Shown: positions 23,738 to 32,971, counted from the first letter of the stretch. The stretch: 38,593 nucleotides of DNA from CAYRPN01 sp964426135 (GCA_964426135.1 CAYRPN010000050.1:1-38593), one strand, 5' to 3'. Translations and numbers: made by a program. The notes: generated from the sequence alone by a model not told the origin.

Positions 23738-24239
23738 CAACGTTCGACTCCGCGGCGAGTTGGACTCAGCGCGCACCATTGGGCAAGCCTCGCGCGGCAT
23801 CCGCGACGCGACCATCGCGGCGCAAACGCCACAGAGAACCGACGGCCGTCCGTCACCACGGCTGCCACGAGCGACGCCAAGTCGCGCTCGTGTCGATGTC
23901 GTCGGCGACGGGTTGGAAGCCCGCTCCACTGCCACGAGCAGTGCCGACGATCTGCCGCCCCTGCCGCGCCCGGCCCCTTGCCCAAGGCCCGCGCGGGTAC
24001 GCATCACGTTCCGACCCGATAGTTGGTTCAGCCCTCCGTCCCCCTCTCCCTCCGGGAGAGGGCTGGGGTGAGGGCCGGTCAATTTTGTGCTACCTGTTCT
24101 TCATTCACCCTCGCGGCTTGCGGCAGTGTCGTGCCGAGTATTGTTGTCCGACGATTCTTCTCGACCACGTGAATCCTCTGTTCTCCGGCCCTCACCCTAA
24201 CCCTCTCCCGGAGGGAGAGGGGACCGGAACAACGCCGCT
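23738..24239. other. Gap inside the McrB-like cluster with paired REP palindromes
   Basis: This 502-bp gap separates the giant AAA+ gene from the DUF2357-type gene on the minus strand. It holds two REP-like palindromes in opposite orientation (24040-24077 and 24185-24227) about 110 bp apart. The minus-strand frame of the DUF2357-type gene stays open as far as 24082 but shows no recognisable protein sequence, so I treat the gap as non-coding; a later-discovered N-terminal extension from 23779 or beyond is possible. Confidence 0.55.
24040..24227. repeat. Inverted pair of REP-like palindromes
   Basis: Unit 1 (24040-24077, ctctccctccgggagagggc) and unit 2 (24185-24227, ccctctcccggagggagagg) face each other, so the pair can form two hairpins or one large stem. 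The second unit lies just 13 bp past the stop of the AAA+ gene. Such paired units commonly stabilise upstream mRNA or attenuate downstream expression; here that would set different levels for the AAA+ protein and its partners, which is an inference. Confidence 0.85.
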
Positions 24240-27200
24240 TCACACCGTCGCCTCCACCAGGTCCGCGCTGCGGTCGACGCCGCGGAACACGAACTGATGT
24301 TCGCGAATGCCGTCGCGCCGAGCGGTTTCCATCGCACCGATCAGCGCCGCATCGCCCAGTTGATCCAGCAGCGACACGATGCGGTCGAGCGAGCGGCCCA
24401 CGTGATCTTCGTTGGGATCCAGCCCGCGGAACTTCGGCAGAATTTTCTGCTCGACCTGGTCCGCCACGGCGTGCTTGAGGCCCGCCTCGCTCTGCTCCGG
24501 ATAGTTCGCTGCATAGCTGCGGATCGCCAGGTGCGTGCGGAACGCGAAGGGCCGGCGAATCATTTCCATCGCCTGGTTGAGCTCTTCGATCCAGCGATTC
24601 ACCTGTCCGCCCGCCGCCGGCGCCAGGTCGGTGTCCTTCTTGATCCACTGCTGCCACTGCTTGAAGGGCAGGAACTTCTCGCTGCCCGCGTGTGTCCCGT
24701 TGCCGCCGGCGATGCGCGGCAGGTCGGTCAAGCGCGGCGGCCGGCCGAACGCCAGCACGTTGCTGCGATCGACGACTTTGTCCGACAGCGTCTGCGTGGT
24801 TTCGTCTTCATTGATCGTGCCGACGAAGAGCACGTTGGTGTCGACGAAAACGCGCATCGTCGGATCGCTCAGGCCGTGCGCGCCCACTTCCAGGCTGATC
24901 TCCGCCTTGCGGCGATCGCTGGAATTCTGCTTGCGAATGCCGCGGCGAACTTCCAGGCGCGAGAGGAACTCACTGAAGTAATACTCCACGCGGGCCAGGT
25001 TCATCTCATCGAGCAACACAATCAGCATGCGATCGGCAATGCTCTGGCTCCAGCCCTCCGGCGGCTGCCAGCCTCGGCCTTCCTCGCCGCTGAACGGGTC
25101 CATCTGCACCAGCGCGCGGGAGAGCTCCGTCGGGCGGTACTGATTCTCCAGATAGTTGAAGAACCCGAACATGTCCTGCGGCGAATCCCAGCGCGGCTGC
25201 ACCGGCAGATTGAGGAAGTGCATGCCCATCGCCTCGGCGTAACGCCGGGCAAGCTCGCTCTTGCCCGTGCCGCTGATGCCCGCCAGCACGACCAGCGGAG
25301 AAACATCCGATACTTTCAGCGACGTGTGGAACGCGCTGAGCACCCGCTGCGGGAAACAAAGCCCCTGCGATGCGAGATACTTCTTCGTCGCCTTGAGGCA
25401 CGCCTGTTCATCCTCCACCGGCTTCTCCGCCATCGCGCGCGGCCCGGTGAACTCACTCTTCACCAGCGCCGGCTTCCAAAGCTCCGACAGCGGCCCCGCG
25501 TTGCTGCCGCGGTAGCCCGCCTGCAAACGCATTTCCTTCAGCGTGTCGCTGACGACCTCCACCGTCTTCTCCAACTGCTCGCGCCGCGCGGTCAGTCCGC
25601 TGACCTGCTCGCTCAACTCGTCGTGACGCTTCTTCGTGATGTCCAGTTCCGCCGCTTTCTTGCTCAGGTTCGTCACGATCTCACCCAGCCGGCTGCCCAG
25701 TGTTTCGCTTTCCTGCCGCCGCGACTGCGAGAGCACGGATAGCTCGGACACCTGCGCCTTGAGCTCCGCGTGCTGCTCGCGCAGGTTGTCGTACGCGGTG
25801 CGAATCTGCGACAGCGTGGCCTCGCGCTCGGCGAGTTCCCTGGTCAGATGCTGCGATTGCTCCTGCGCCTCGCCCTTGCGGAAATCCAGCGACGCCACTT
25901 CCTGCTGCAGGCGGGTGTTCTTCTCGGTGAGATCGGAAACCGCCTGCCGCAGATCGCGATACGTCTCGGCAATCTTGGTCAGTTCCGCCACCTCCGCCTT
26001 CAGCCCGCCGCGCACCTCACGGAGCAGATCGACTTCCTGCCGGCCGTCGTTCAGGAGCGCCTGCTGCTCGTGCGTCTGCTTCGACAGCGCGTCGAGCTTC
26101 TCCTGAATCTGAGTCCGCCGCATCTGTCCGCTGGCGACTTCATGCGCCAGTTCGCGGGCCTGGTCGGAGAGCGCGTCGATCTGCTGCTGCAGGTCGTGGT
26201 GCCGCGCCTGCAGCGATTCGAGGTCGGAGACTTCCACGGAGAGCGCATTTCGCTGCACCTTCAGCGCGTCGATGGTGCGATTCAGTTCATCGATGGTCTT
26301 GCGGCGATCGGAGAGAGCGGCGGTGATCTCGCAGAGCTCCGTCGCCTTCTGCTCCTGCCGCTGCGTTGTGGTGGCGAGCTTCGCCTGCACTTCCGCATAT
26401 TGCCGGCCGAACTCGGCGACCTGCGCTTCCAGCCTGCTGTGCTTCTCGGCGAGCGTGGCCAGATCGGATACCTGCGCCTTCAGCGAAGCCACCTGCTCCG
26501 TCAGCGCCTGGTGCGCCGCCCTGGTTTCGGCGAGCGCGGCCGACTTCTCGCTCAGTTCCGCGGCCACGCCGGCCAGCGATTGCTCGGTGTCGTTCTTCTT
26601 CGCCGTCGCGCCGCGAAGCGCTTCCTCGACCTGCCGCTGCTGCGCGGCAAGCTCGGTCACTTCCTGCGACAGCCGCTGTTGTTTCGCCGCGATCACTTCC
26701 AGCTCGGCGACCTCCGCCTTGAGCGTGGCCCGGCGTTCCTGCAGCGATTCGCAGGTGGCGCGAGCCTCGCCCAGCGCGTGCGTCGTTTCCTTGAGCTGCG
26801 CCGAGGAGTTGGAAAGTTCCGTGTCGAGCTTGGACTTGCGAGCGTCGGCCGCGGCAACGGACTTGGAAAGCTCCGCCTCGCGCTGCGAGAGGATCACCAC
26901 CTCGGCGCTCAGAGCCTTGAACCGCTGCGACAGCGCTTCCAGTTCCGCCACTTCGGTGCGCAGGCTGCCGTGCTTCTCGCGCAGTTGCTCCCATGCAGCC
27001 CGCGTCTCTTCGAGCGCGGCCGATGCCTCGGACAGTTCGCCGCTGACGCCGGAGAGATCGTTGCTCAGCGACTGCTTCTGCCGTTCCGCCGCCGCGACGT
27101 GATGCACCAGTTCCGTATGCTGCCGGGTGAGTTCGCCGACTTCCGCCTGCAGGCGCTGCTGCCGCAGCGACAGCGCTTCGAGTTCGGCCACCTCGGTTTT

Positions 27201-30200
27201 CAGCGTCGCGTGCCGCTCGGCGAGCACCTGCGCCGCCTGCTTCGTTTCCGCCAGCAGCCGCGACTTGTCCGCAAGCTCCGCCGCCAGCGGCGTCACCTGA
27301 TCGAGCAGGTGCGTCTTCTGCTGACCCAACTGCGACACAGCCGTCGCCAGTTCGCGCTGCTGTTTCGTGAGGTCTTCCACCTGCTGGCGCAGCGTGTCCT
27401 GCCGGGCGGACATGGCTTCCAGCTCCGCCACTTCGCCGCGAAGCGCGCCTTGCCGTTCGCGCAGAGCTTCCACCGTCACGCGCGTGTCGTGCAGCAGTTT
27501 CGTCTTCTCTTCGAGCTCCTTCCGCAGCGGCGGAATCTGGTCTTCCAACTGCCGCCGCTGCGTTTCAAGCTGCTGCACGGAGCCGGCCACGTTCTGCTGC
27601 CGCTGGGCCAGCGCGGCGACTTCCGACGAAAGCTGTTCGTGCCGGGCGACCGCCGGCTCCAGTTCGGTGATGCGCGCCTTGATGGTGCTGTGCTGCTGAG
27701 CGAGTGTGTCGACAATCGCGCGAGCCTCGGCGAGGCGAGTGGTGACTTCGACAAACTGCCGCTTGCTGCCGGCAAGCTGCTCGTCCAGTTGTTCCTTCTG
27801 AGCGGCACGCGCCTGCACCGCGTCGGACAGCTCGCGCTGCTGCAGCGAGAGCGCCTCGACCTGCTCGCGCAGGTGCTCGTGCCGCTGGGCGAATGCCTGC
27901 AGTTCATTGACTTCCGCCTTCAACGAACCGCGCTGTTCGCTGAGCGCGTCGAATGCGTCGCGCGTTTTCATCAGGCGGTCGCTGATCTCTTCGAACGCCT
28001 GGCGAGTGGAACCCAGGTCATCGTTCAGTTGCGTCCGGCGGGTCTCGGCGCTGGCGACGGCGCTGAGCAGTTCATGCTGGCGGATGGAAAGTTCGTCGAC
28101 CTCGATCTTTAGCGACTGCTGGCGGGTCACGAGCGATTCCAACTCGCTGACCTGGGCTTTGAGCGCGCCTTGCTTCTCGCACAGCGCGTCGTAGTGACTT
28201 CGCACCGTGGCCAGGAGCTGCGATTTCTCGGCATATTCCTGCCGCAGCGGGACAATCTGCTCATCGAGCTGCATCCGCTGCGATTGCGCGGCGCTGAGCG
28301 CGTGCATGATGTCGTTCTGCTTCTGCACCAGTTCAGCCACCTGCTGCGTCAGCGTGCGATGGCGCTGCGCCAGGCCTTCCAGTTCCGCGACCTCGGCCCG
28401 CAGGGCGCCGTGTTTCTGACAGATCAGGTCGAAGCCGCCGCGGGCGTCGACGAGGCGGCGCGTGGTGTCTTCCAGTTCGCGGCGCTGGCCGGCCAGTTGT
28501 TCTTCGATCTGCTGCTTCTGCGTGCTGAGCGTGGTCACCGCGCCGGTGAGTTCGCGATGTTCCTGCGTGAGCTGGCCGATGGAGCCGCGCAATTCCTCGT
28601 GGCGTTTGGTCGCCGCTTCCATCTGCGCGACTTCCGCCTTGAGCAGGCCCTGGCGTTCGCACAGCGAATCGTAAGCGCCGCGCGTGCTGGCGAGCAGCTT
28701 CGATTTCTCCGACAGTTCCTGCTGCAGTGCGGGCAACTGCTCTTCGATCTGCTGTCGTTGCTGCATGCCGGCGCCGACCGCGGCGGCCAATTCGCGCTGC
28801 TCGCGGGCAAGGCCGACAATCTCGCCGCGAAGCTGATGCTGCCGGGCGATCAGGCTGTCGAGCTCGGCCACCTGCGTTTTCAGCTCCAGCTTGCGCTGAT
28901 GCAGTTCCTCAGCCGATGCCTCCGCGGCGACCAGCGATTCTTCGATCTTCGTCAGTTCATCGCGCAGCGGCAGAATGCGCGATTCGAGCGATTCCTTCTC
29001 GTTCCGCACGGCTGCGACCTGCTGCGAAAGCTCGCGCTGCTCGCGCACAAGGCAGTCGATCGACTCGCGCAGGGACTTCTGCCGATCGTGCAGCACGTGA
29101 AGCTCGGCCACTTCGCCGCGCAGCGTGCCCTGCTCCTGGCGAAGCGCATCGACGTCGCGGCGAGCCTGATCCAGCGAGGCCGACACCGAAGCGAGCTCGC
29201 TGCCCAGCGGTTTGAGTTCCTCTTCCACGCGAAGCTTCTCGGCGTGCTGGGCCGCAATGGTTTGCGTGAGGTGGCGCTGCTCGCCGGCCAGCCGTTCCAC
29301 ATCGTCGCGCAAGGCGATCTGCCGACGGGAGAGCGTTTCCAATTCCGACACCTCGGCGCGCAGCGACGCGGCACGCTCGCGGAGACTGTCGGCGGTGGCC
29401 TGCGTCTGGGCGAGCGTTTCCTTCGTCTGCTGAAGCTGCGCCACGAGCGGCGCTAGTTCGTCGCCCGCCTGTTGTTTCTGCAATTCCGCGGCGGCAATGG
29501 CGCGGGCCAGTTCATCGCGATCCTGCTGCAGCGAGCCGATCTCCTGCCGCAGTTCCTTCTGCTTGCGCGAGAGCTCGGTGAGCTCGGCGACCTCGGCACG
29601 CAGCGCGGAGCGCTGCTCGTTGAGCGATTCGCACGTGGCCCGGCGGGAATCGAGCGTCTGCGACACCTCGCCGACCGAAGCCCGCAGGTGCAGCAGGCTG
29701 TCGTCAAGCTGCTGCTTCTGCGACTGCGCCAGGGCGACGGCCTGCGCCAGTTCCGCGCGGCGGGCGGCGAGTTCTTCCACTTCCGCCTGCACGGTTTCCT
29801 GCTTCTGCGTCAGCGCGGTGAAGTGCGCGACATCGGAGGCGAGCGTGCCGCGCTGCTGGCGAAGCGATTCGCAAAGCCCGCGCAGTTCCTCGAGCGCCTG
29901 CGTCTGCTCGGCCAGGGCGCCGTTGAGTTCGTTCAGTTCGCCGGTCAACCGCTGCTTGGCGGAATCGGCGGAGGCGACGTCGCGGCCCAGTTCGCTCTTC
30001 TCGCGCGACAGCCGATCGACCTGCTGCAGCAGCGCCTCGTGCCGCGCCGCCAGGCCTTCATGACGCTGCGCCAGGGCGGAAAGCTCGGCGACCTGGGCGC
30101 GGAGCGTGACGTGCTGATCGGTCAGACCGGCGACCGCGGCCTGCGTTTCATCGAGGGCCGCGGTGCGGCGCTGAAGCTCGACGGTGACCTGACTGAGCGA

Positions 30201-31127
30201 GTCGGTGAGCGACGCCCGGCGGAGCTCGGCAGATTCGACCTCTTCGGCCAGCGAGCGGCGCCGCTGCGCAAGCTCGGTGGTTTCGATGTCCAGTTGCTCT
30301 CGGCGCTGAGCCAGCGCTTGCAGATCGCCGACCTGAGCACGAAGCGCGGCGTGCTGATCGGTGACTTCAGCGAGCGCGGCTTCCGTCTGCTGAAGGGCGG
30401 CGCGGCGGGTTTCGAACTCGCCGGTGAGCACGGAAACGCCATCGGCAAGCTGGGCGTGGCGGCGGTCGAGCGCATCAACCTCGCCCGCCAGATCGCGGCG
30501 ACGCTGGGCAAGCTGGCCGACTTCATCTTCCAGGCGGTGATGCCGCTGCGAGAGGGCTTCGAGCTCGGCAACTTCGGTGCGAAGCTGCGACCGGCGTTCC
30601 GCAAGCGATTCCACGAGCTGGCTGGTCTCCTCGAGCTTGTGCGAACGCTCCTTCAATTCCGTCACCGTCGTGGCAAGCTGTTCGCGGGCTGCCTGCTGCC
30701 GGGCTTCGAGCGTGGCGGCTTCGCGCGAAAGCTCGCGATGCTGAGATGACGTGACCGCGAGGTCCTTGCGCAGATGTTCGAGAGACGCACGCAGCTCCTG
30801 CTGCTGCCGGCGTTCGCTGGCCACGCCGTCGAGCTCGGCCTTGTTCAGTTCCAGCCATTCTTCGGCCTTGCGCTTGGCCTCGATGGCGTGCAGGGCGTCG
30901 GTGAGCTGGGTGCCGTTGGCGTTGAGCTGGGCGCGGATGTCGGCGAGGCGCTTCTCCTCAACCGCGACCCGGGCGGACAGATCCGTGAGCCGAGCCGCGT
31001 CGGGCATGTTCGCCTTGAGCGAATCCGCCTCGGCGGATTTGCGGCGGAACTGGATGTAAGCCCAGCCGAGCAGGCCGATGGAAGCGGCGCTGGCGAGAAA
31101 GGAAACGATGTAGCTGAACACCGACAT
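24240..31127 (-). CDS. Giant membrane-anchored coiled-coil McrB-family AAA+ protein
   Basis: This 2295-residue protein has three parts. Residues 5-27 form a membrane helix followed by the basic FRRK, so the rest should face the cytoplasm. Residues about 45-1870 are alpha-helical coiled coil; from 180 to 1786 it consists of twenty tandem units, nineteen of exactly 80 residues and one of 87. Residues about 1905-2295 are an AAA_5/McrB-type ATPase: Walker A GISGTGKS (1950-1957, Lys1956), the McrB-like NLPVQPRWDSPQDMFGFFNYLE, Walker B VLLDEMNLARVEYYFSEFLS (Asp2040, Glu2041) and FVGTINEDETTQTLSDKVVDR with Asn2106. McrB-family motors power type IV restriction complexes with McrC-like partners; the DUF2357-type gene fits that role. 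The ATG at 31127 has a strong GGAGG site. Confidence 0.9.
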   Translation of the reverse strand: MSVFSYIVSFLASAASIGLLGWAYIQFRRKSAEADSLKANMPDAARLTDLSARVAVEEKRLADIRAQLNANGTQLTDALHAIEAKRKAEEWLELNKAELDGVASERRQQQELRASLEHLRKDLAVTSSQHRELSREAATLEARQQAAREQLATTVTELKERSHKLEETSQLVESLAERRSQLRTEVAELEALSQRHHRLEDEVGQLAQRRRDLAGEVDALDRRHAQLADGVSVLTGEFETRRAALQQTEAALAEVTDQHAALRAQVGDLQALAQRREQLDIETTELAQRRRSLAEEVESAELRRASLTDSLSQVTVELQRRTAALDETQAAVAGLTDQHVTLRAQVAELSALAQRHEGLAARHEALLQQVDRLSREKSELGRDVASADSAKQRLTGELNELNGALAEQTQALEELRGLCESLRQQRGTLASDVAHFTALTQKQETVQAEVEELAARRAELAQAVALAQSQKQQLDDSLLHLRASVGEVSQTLDSRRATCESLNEQRSALRAEVAELTELSRKQKELRQEIGSLQQDRDELARAIAAAELQKQQAGDELAPLVAQLQQTKETLAQTQATADSLRERAASLRAEVSELETLSRRQIALRDDVERLAGEQRHLTQTIAAQHAEKLRVEEELKPLGSELASVSASLDQARRDVDALRQEQGTLRGEVAELHVLHDRQKSLRESIDCLVREQRELSQQVAAVRNEKESLESRILPLRDELTKIEESLVAAEASAEELHQRKLELKTQVAELDSLIARQHQLRGEIVGLAREQRELAAAVGAGMQQRQQIEEQLPALQQELSEKSKLLASTRGAYDSLCERQGLLKAEVAQMEAATKRHEELRGSIGQLTQEHRELTGAVTTLSTQKQQIEEQLAGQRRELEDTTRRLVDARGGFDLICQKHGALRAEVAELEGLAQRHRTLTQQVAELVQKQNDIMHALSAAQSQRMQLDEQIVPLRQEYAEKSQLLATVRSHYDALCEKQGALKAQVSELESLVTRQQSLKIEVDELSIRQHELLSAVASAETRRTQLNDDLGSTRQAFEEISDRLMKTRDAFDALSEQRGSLKAEVNELQAFAQRHEHLREQVEALSLQQRELSDAVQARAAQKEQLDEQLAGSKRQFVEVTTRLAEARAIVDTLAQQHSTIKARITELEPAVARHEQLSSEVAALAQRQQNVAGSVQQLETQRRQLEDQIPPLRKELEEKTKLLHDTRVTVEALRERQGALRGEVAELEAMSARQDTLRQQVEDLTKQQRELATAVSQLGQQKTHLLDQVTPLAAELADKSRLLAETKQAAQVLAERHATLKTEVAELEALSLRQQRLQAEVGELTRQHTELVHHVAAAERQKQSLSNDLSGVSGELSEASAALEETRAAWEQLREKHGSLRTEVAELEALSQRFKALSAEVVILSQREAELSKSVAAADARKSKLDTELSNSSAQLKETTHALGEARATCESLQERRATLKAEVAELEVIAAKQQRLSQEVTELAAQQRQVEEALRGATAKKNDTEQSLAGVAAELSEKSAALAETRAAHQALTEQVASLKAQVSDLATLAEKHSRLEAQVAEFGRQYAEVQAKLATTTQRQEQKATELCEITAALSDRRKTIDELNRTIDALKVQRNALSVEVSDLESLQARHHDLQQQIDALSDQARELAHEVASGQMRRTQIQEKLDALSKQTHEQQALLNDGRQEVDLLREVRGGLKAEVAELTKIAETYRDLRQAVSDLTEKNTRLQQEVASLDFRKGEAQEQSQHLTRELAEREATLSQIRTAYDNLREQHAELKAQVSELSVLSQSRRQESETLGSRLGEIVTNLSKKAAELDITKKRHDELSEQVSGLTARREQLEKTVEVVSDTLKEMRLQAGYRGSNAGPLSELWKPALVKSEFTGPRAMAEKPVEDEQACLKATKKYLASQGLCFPQRVLSAFHTSLKVSDVSPLVVLAGISGTGKSELARRYAEAMGMHFLNLPVQPRWDSPQDMFGFFNYLENQYRPTELSRALVQMDPFSGEEGRGWQPPEGWSQSIADRMLIVLLDEMNLARVEYYFSEFLSRLEVRRGIRKQNSSDRRKAEISLEVGAHGLSDPTMRVFVDTNVLFVGTINEDETTQTLSDKVVDRSNVLAFGRPPRLTDLPRIAGGNGTHAGSEKFLPFKQWQQWIKKDTDLAPAAGGQVNRWIEELNQAMEMIRRPFAFRTHLAIRSYAANYPEQSEAGLKHAVADQVEQKILPKFRGLDPNEDHVGRSLDRIVSLLDQLGDAALIGAMETARRDGIREHQFVFRGVDRSADLVEATV
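25770..30590 (-). repeat. Twenty tandem 240-bp (80-residue) units within the AAA+ gene
   Basis: Units start with a segment like LKAEVAELEALSQRQ and end near LREKHG. Unit 3 (residues 340-426) is 87 residues because a heptad is duplicated (QRHEGLA/ARHEALL). Many units have a Pro near position 53 (QIPPL, QVTPL, RILPL, QIVPL) and often Gly at the junction. The units are diverged, so the array is old or under selection, yet the spacing is kept exactly. Confidence 0.92.
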
Positions 31128-31216
31128 GCACTGGCCTCCGTGCGTGAGAGCCTTCCGTGGAGAACGAACTGCGTTTACAAACGGTCGCGGATCGGATTTC
31201 GGAGCTTCGGAATTTC

Positions 31217-31398
31217 TTAGGAAAACAGGAAACGAGGAAAGCAGGAAAAGAAACGTTGCGAGAAGGTTGGCTGAAAGTTCGATTCTTCAGGCGGGCCTTT
31301 GATGAGCCACGGGTGGGCCTCGTCCCCCGGGCGGACTCGGCCCGACCGCAAACCGTCGAATCCGTCCCTTCGTTTCCTCATTTCCTGCTTTCCTAAGG
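31217..31398. repeat. AGGAAAGCAGGAAA inverted array
   Basis: A run like cttaggaaaacaggaaacga at 31217-31252 is mirrored by cctcatttcctgctttccta at about 31371-31398. It lies between the AAA+ gene and the 470-aa coiled-coil gene and directly adjoins the element at 31393-31523. Confidence 0.8.
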
Positions 31399-31523
31399 AA
31401 CGGGACCGAAATAAGTTCCCGATTTAGCCGGCGGGCTTGCCCGCCGAGACGCCCTCGGCGGGCAAGCCCGCCGGCTAAATGGGGGACCGCCAATTCGCGA
31501 AGTTATTTCGGTCACGATCCTAA
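31393..31523. mobile_element. MITE with AGGAwCGkGACCGAAATAA ends and TTTAGCC hairpin
   Basis: Ends resemble aggaacgggaccgaaataag (left) and the complement of gttatttcggtcacgatcct (right). Inside is a tight hairpin at 31424-31478 with the arms ttagccggcgggcttgcccg. A diverged copy lies at 38291-38416, and the same ends frame the element at 35323-35518 and begin the transposase remnant near 33501. Confidence 0.82.
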
Positions 31524-31558
31524 GCAATTCCGATTTCGATTCCTTGTTTTCAAATCAG

Positions 31559-32971
31559 TCAGGGCGCGACTGGTTTTGCCGCGTCCTTCGGCTTGCTTTC
31601 CGGCTTGGTCTTGTTGTCGTCCTTCGCCGGCGTTTTCGTATCGCCAGCCGCCGGCTTTTCCGCGGGCTTGATTTCGGGCTTGCTGGGTGCCGGCGTCGGC
31701 GGCGGCGCGGGCTGTGCGGCAGACGGCGGCGGCTGCAGCAGTTCCCGGCTCTTGGCGGCGGCGTCGAGGATGGATTTGAGATCGCCGCGGGCCGCGTCCA
31801 GCCGTTCGCGCAGGCTTTCCAGTTCCTTGCGTTTGCCCGCCAGGTCGGCTTCGAGCGCCAGCCGTTGTTCCTCCAGCGGTTTGAGCTCCGCGGTCATCGT
31901 GCTGACGCGCGACTTGACGGCATCGTGCCGCGTCTGCGCCGCGGCCAGCAGCGATTCTTCCGCCGCCACGCCGCCCTGTTTCTCCGCCAGCGATTTGGCT
32001 GCCTTGTCGAGTTTTTCCCTGGTCGCCGCCAGTTCACTCTCCGCGGCGGCGCGGCCGGCGCGGGCTTCGTCACCGGCTTTTTTGTCGGCATCGATCTGCG
32101 TGCGCAGGCTGTTCGCCTGCTGCTGCAACTGTTCGAGCAGCGCCTGTGCGTCCTTCAACTGCTGATTCGCCCCCTGCAACCTTGCCAGCGCCACATCGCG
32201 ATCCGCGCCGGCTTTGCTCGCCTGCTTGTTCGCTTCATCGAGATCCGCCTGGGCCTTCACATAATCCTCGCGCGACTTGCGGATGGCGGCGAGCGTCTCG
32301 GTCGCCTTGGCGTCGAGGTCGGCGCGGTGCTTGGCGGCGCGATCGACTTCCGCGCGTTGATCGTCCAGCGTCTTCTTCGACGCGGCCACCTCCGTCGCCA
32401 GCCGATCCTTCTCCGTTTCAAGCTGGCGCACGACGGTTTCGGTGCTGTCGATGCGGGTGGCCAGATCGCGAGTCTTGGTCGCCAGCGACTCGCTCGCCTC
32501 CTTGATCCGCTGCGAATCATTTTTGGCGGCGGCCTGTTCCTTCTGGGCGTCATCGCGCAGTTGCTGCGTGAGCGTCAGGGCGGCCTTGAGCTCCGTCAGG
32601 CGCGTCGCTTCCAGATTGAGCATCGCCTTGGTCGTGTCCAGCTCCGCCTTGGCAGTGCGGTGCTGCGACTCCAGGCTCGTGATTTCACTTTGCAGCAGAT
32701 CCCGGCGGGAGGCTTCGGTCTCCCATTGCTGCTTCTGATCGCTCACCGAGATGAGATTCGCCAGGCCCACGCCCTGGATGAAGATGACGACGGCGCCGAC
32801 GGCAACGATCCAGCCCAGGCCCGGCACCGCGCGGATGCGCGCCAGCCCCGCGCGGTCGGCCAGCGCCGCCAGGCGATCCCTCGCCGCGAGCAGGCGCAGC
32901 TTCAACGCGCTTGAAGATGGGGAAGATGGCGTGGTGTCGGTGGAGGATCGAGTCGGTTCATGGTCCGTCAT
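31559..32971 (-). CDS. Membrane-anchored coiled-coil protein of the McrB-like cluster
   Basis: I recognise no family for this 470-residue protein. A Ser/Thr/Pro-rich N terminus (1-20) and a basic amphipathic stretch (LRLLAARDRLAALADRAG) precede one membrane helix (about 53-73, GWIVAVGAVVIFIQGVGLA). Residues about 78-410 are coiled coil, and the C terminus (about 412-470) is Pro/Lys/Ala-rich. Basic residues before the helix predict the coil and tail on the outer side of the membrane, opposite to the AAA+ protein's coil; that is a positive-inside inference. The ATG at 32971 has AGGAG eight bases upstream. It is the first gene of the minus-strand cluster, 431 bp before the AAA+ gene, with two repeat elements between. 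Confidence 0.85.
   Translation of the reverse strand: MTDHEPTRSSTDTTPSSPSSSALKLRLLAARDRLAALADRAGLARIRAVPGLGWIVAVGAVVIFIQGVGLANLISVSDQKQQWETEASRRDLLQSEITSLESQHRTAKAELDTTKAMLNLEATRLTELKAALTLTQQLRDDAQKEQAAAKNDSQRIKEASESLATKTRDLATRIDSTETVVRQLETEKDRLATEVAASKKTLDDQRAEVDRAAKHRADLDAKATETLAAIRKSREDYVKAQADLDEANKQASKAGADRDVALARLQGANQQLKDAQALLEQLQQQANSLRTQIDADKKAGDEARAGRAAAESELAATREKLDKAAKSLAEKQGGVAAEESLLAAAQTRHDAVKSRVSTMTAELKPLEEQRLALEADLAGKRKELESLRERLDAARGDLKSILDAAAKSRELLQPPPSAAQPAPPPTPAPSKPEIKPAEKPAAGDTKTPAKDDNKTKPESKPKDAAKPVAP

Noticed and set aside
23738..24082. Longer N terminus for the DUF2357-type gene starting at 24082
   Set aside because: The extension starts inside a REP palindrome (translated PHPSPLPEGEG) and is low-complexity; the ATG at 23737 has a plausible ribosome site.
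25770..30749. Long plus-strand open frames opposite the giant coiled-coil gene (for example 25770-28112, 28170-29456, 29472-30749)
   Set aside because: They are Arg/Leu/Gln-rich mirror readings of the coiled-coil repeat with no domain, no ribosome sites and the repeat period of the minus-strand gene.
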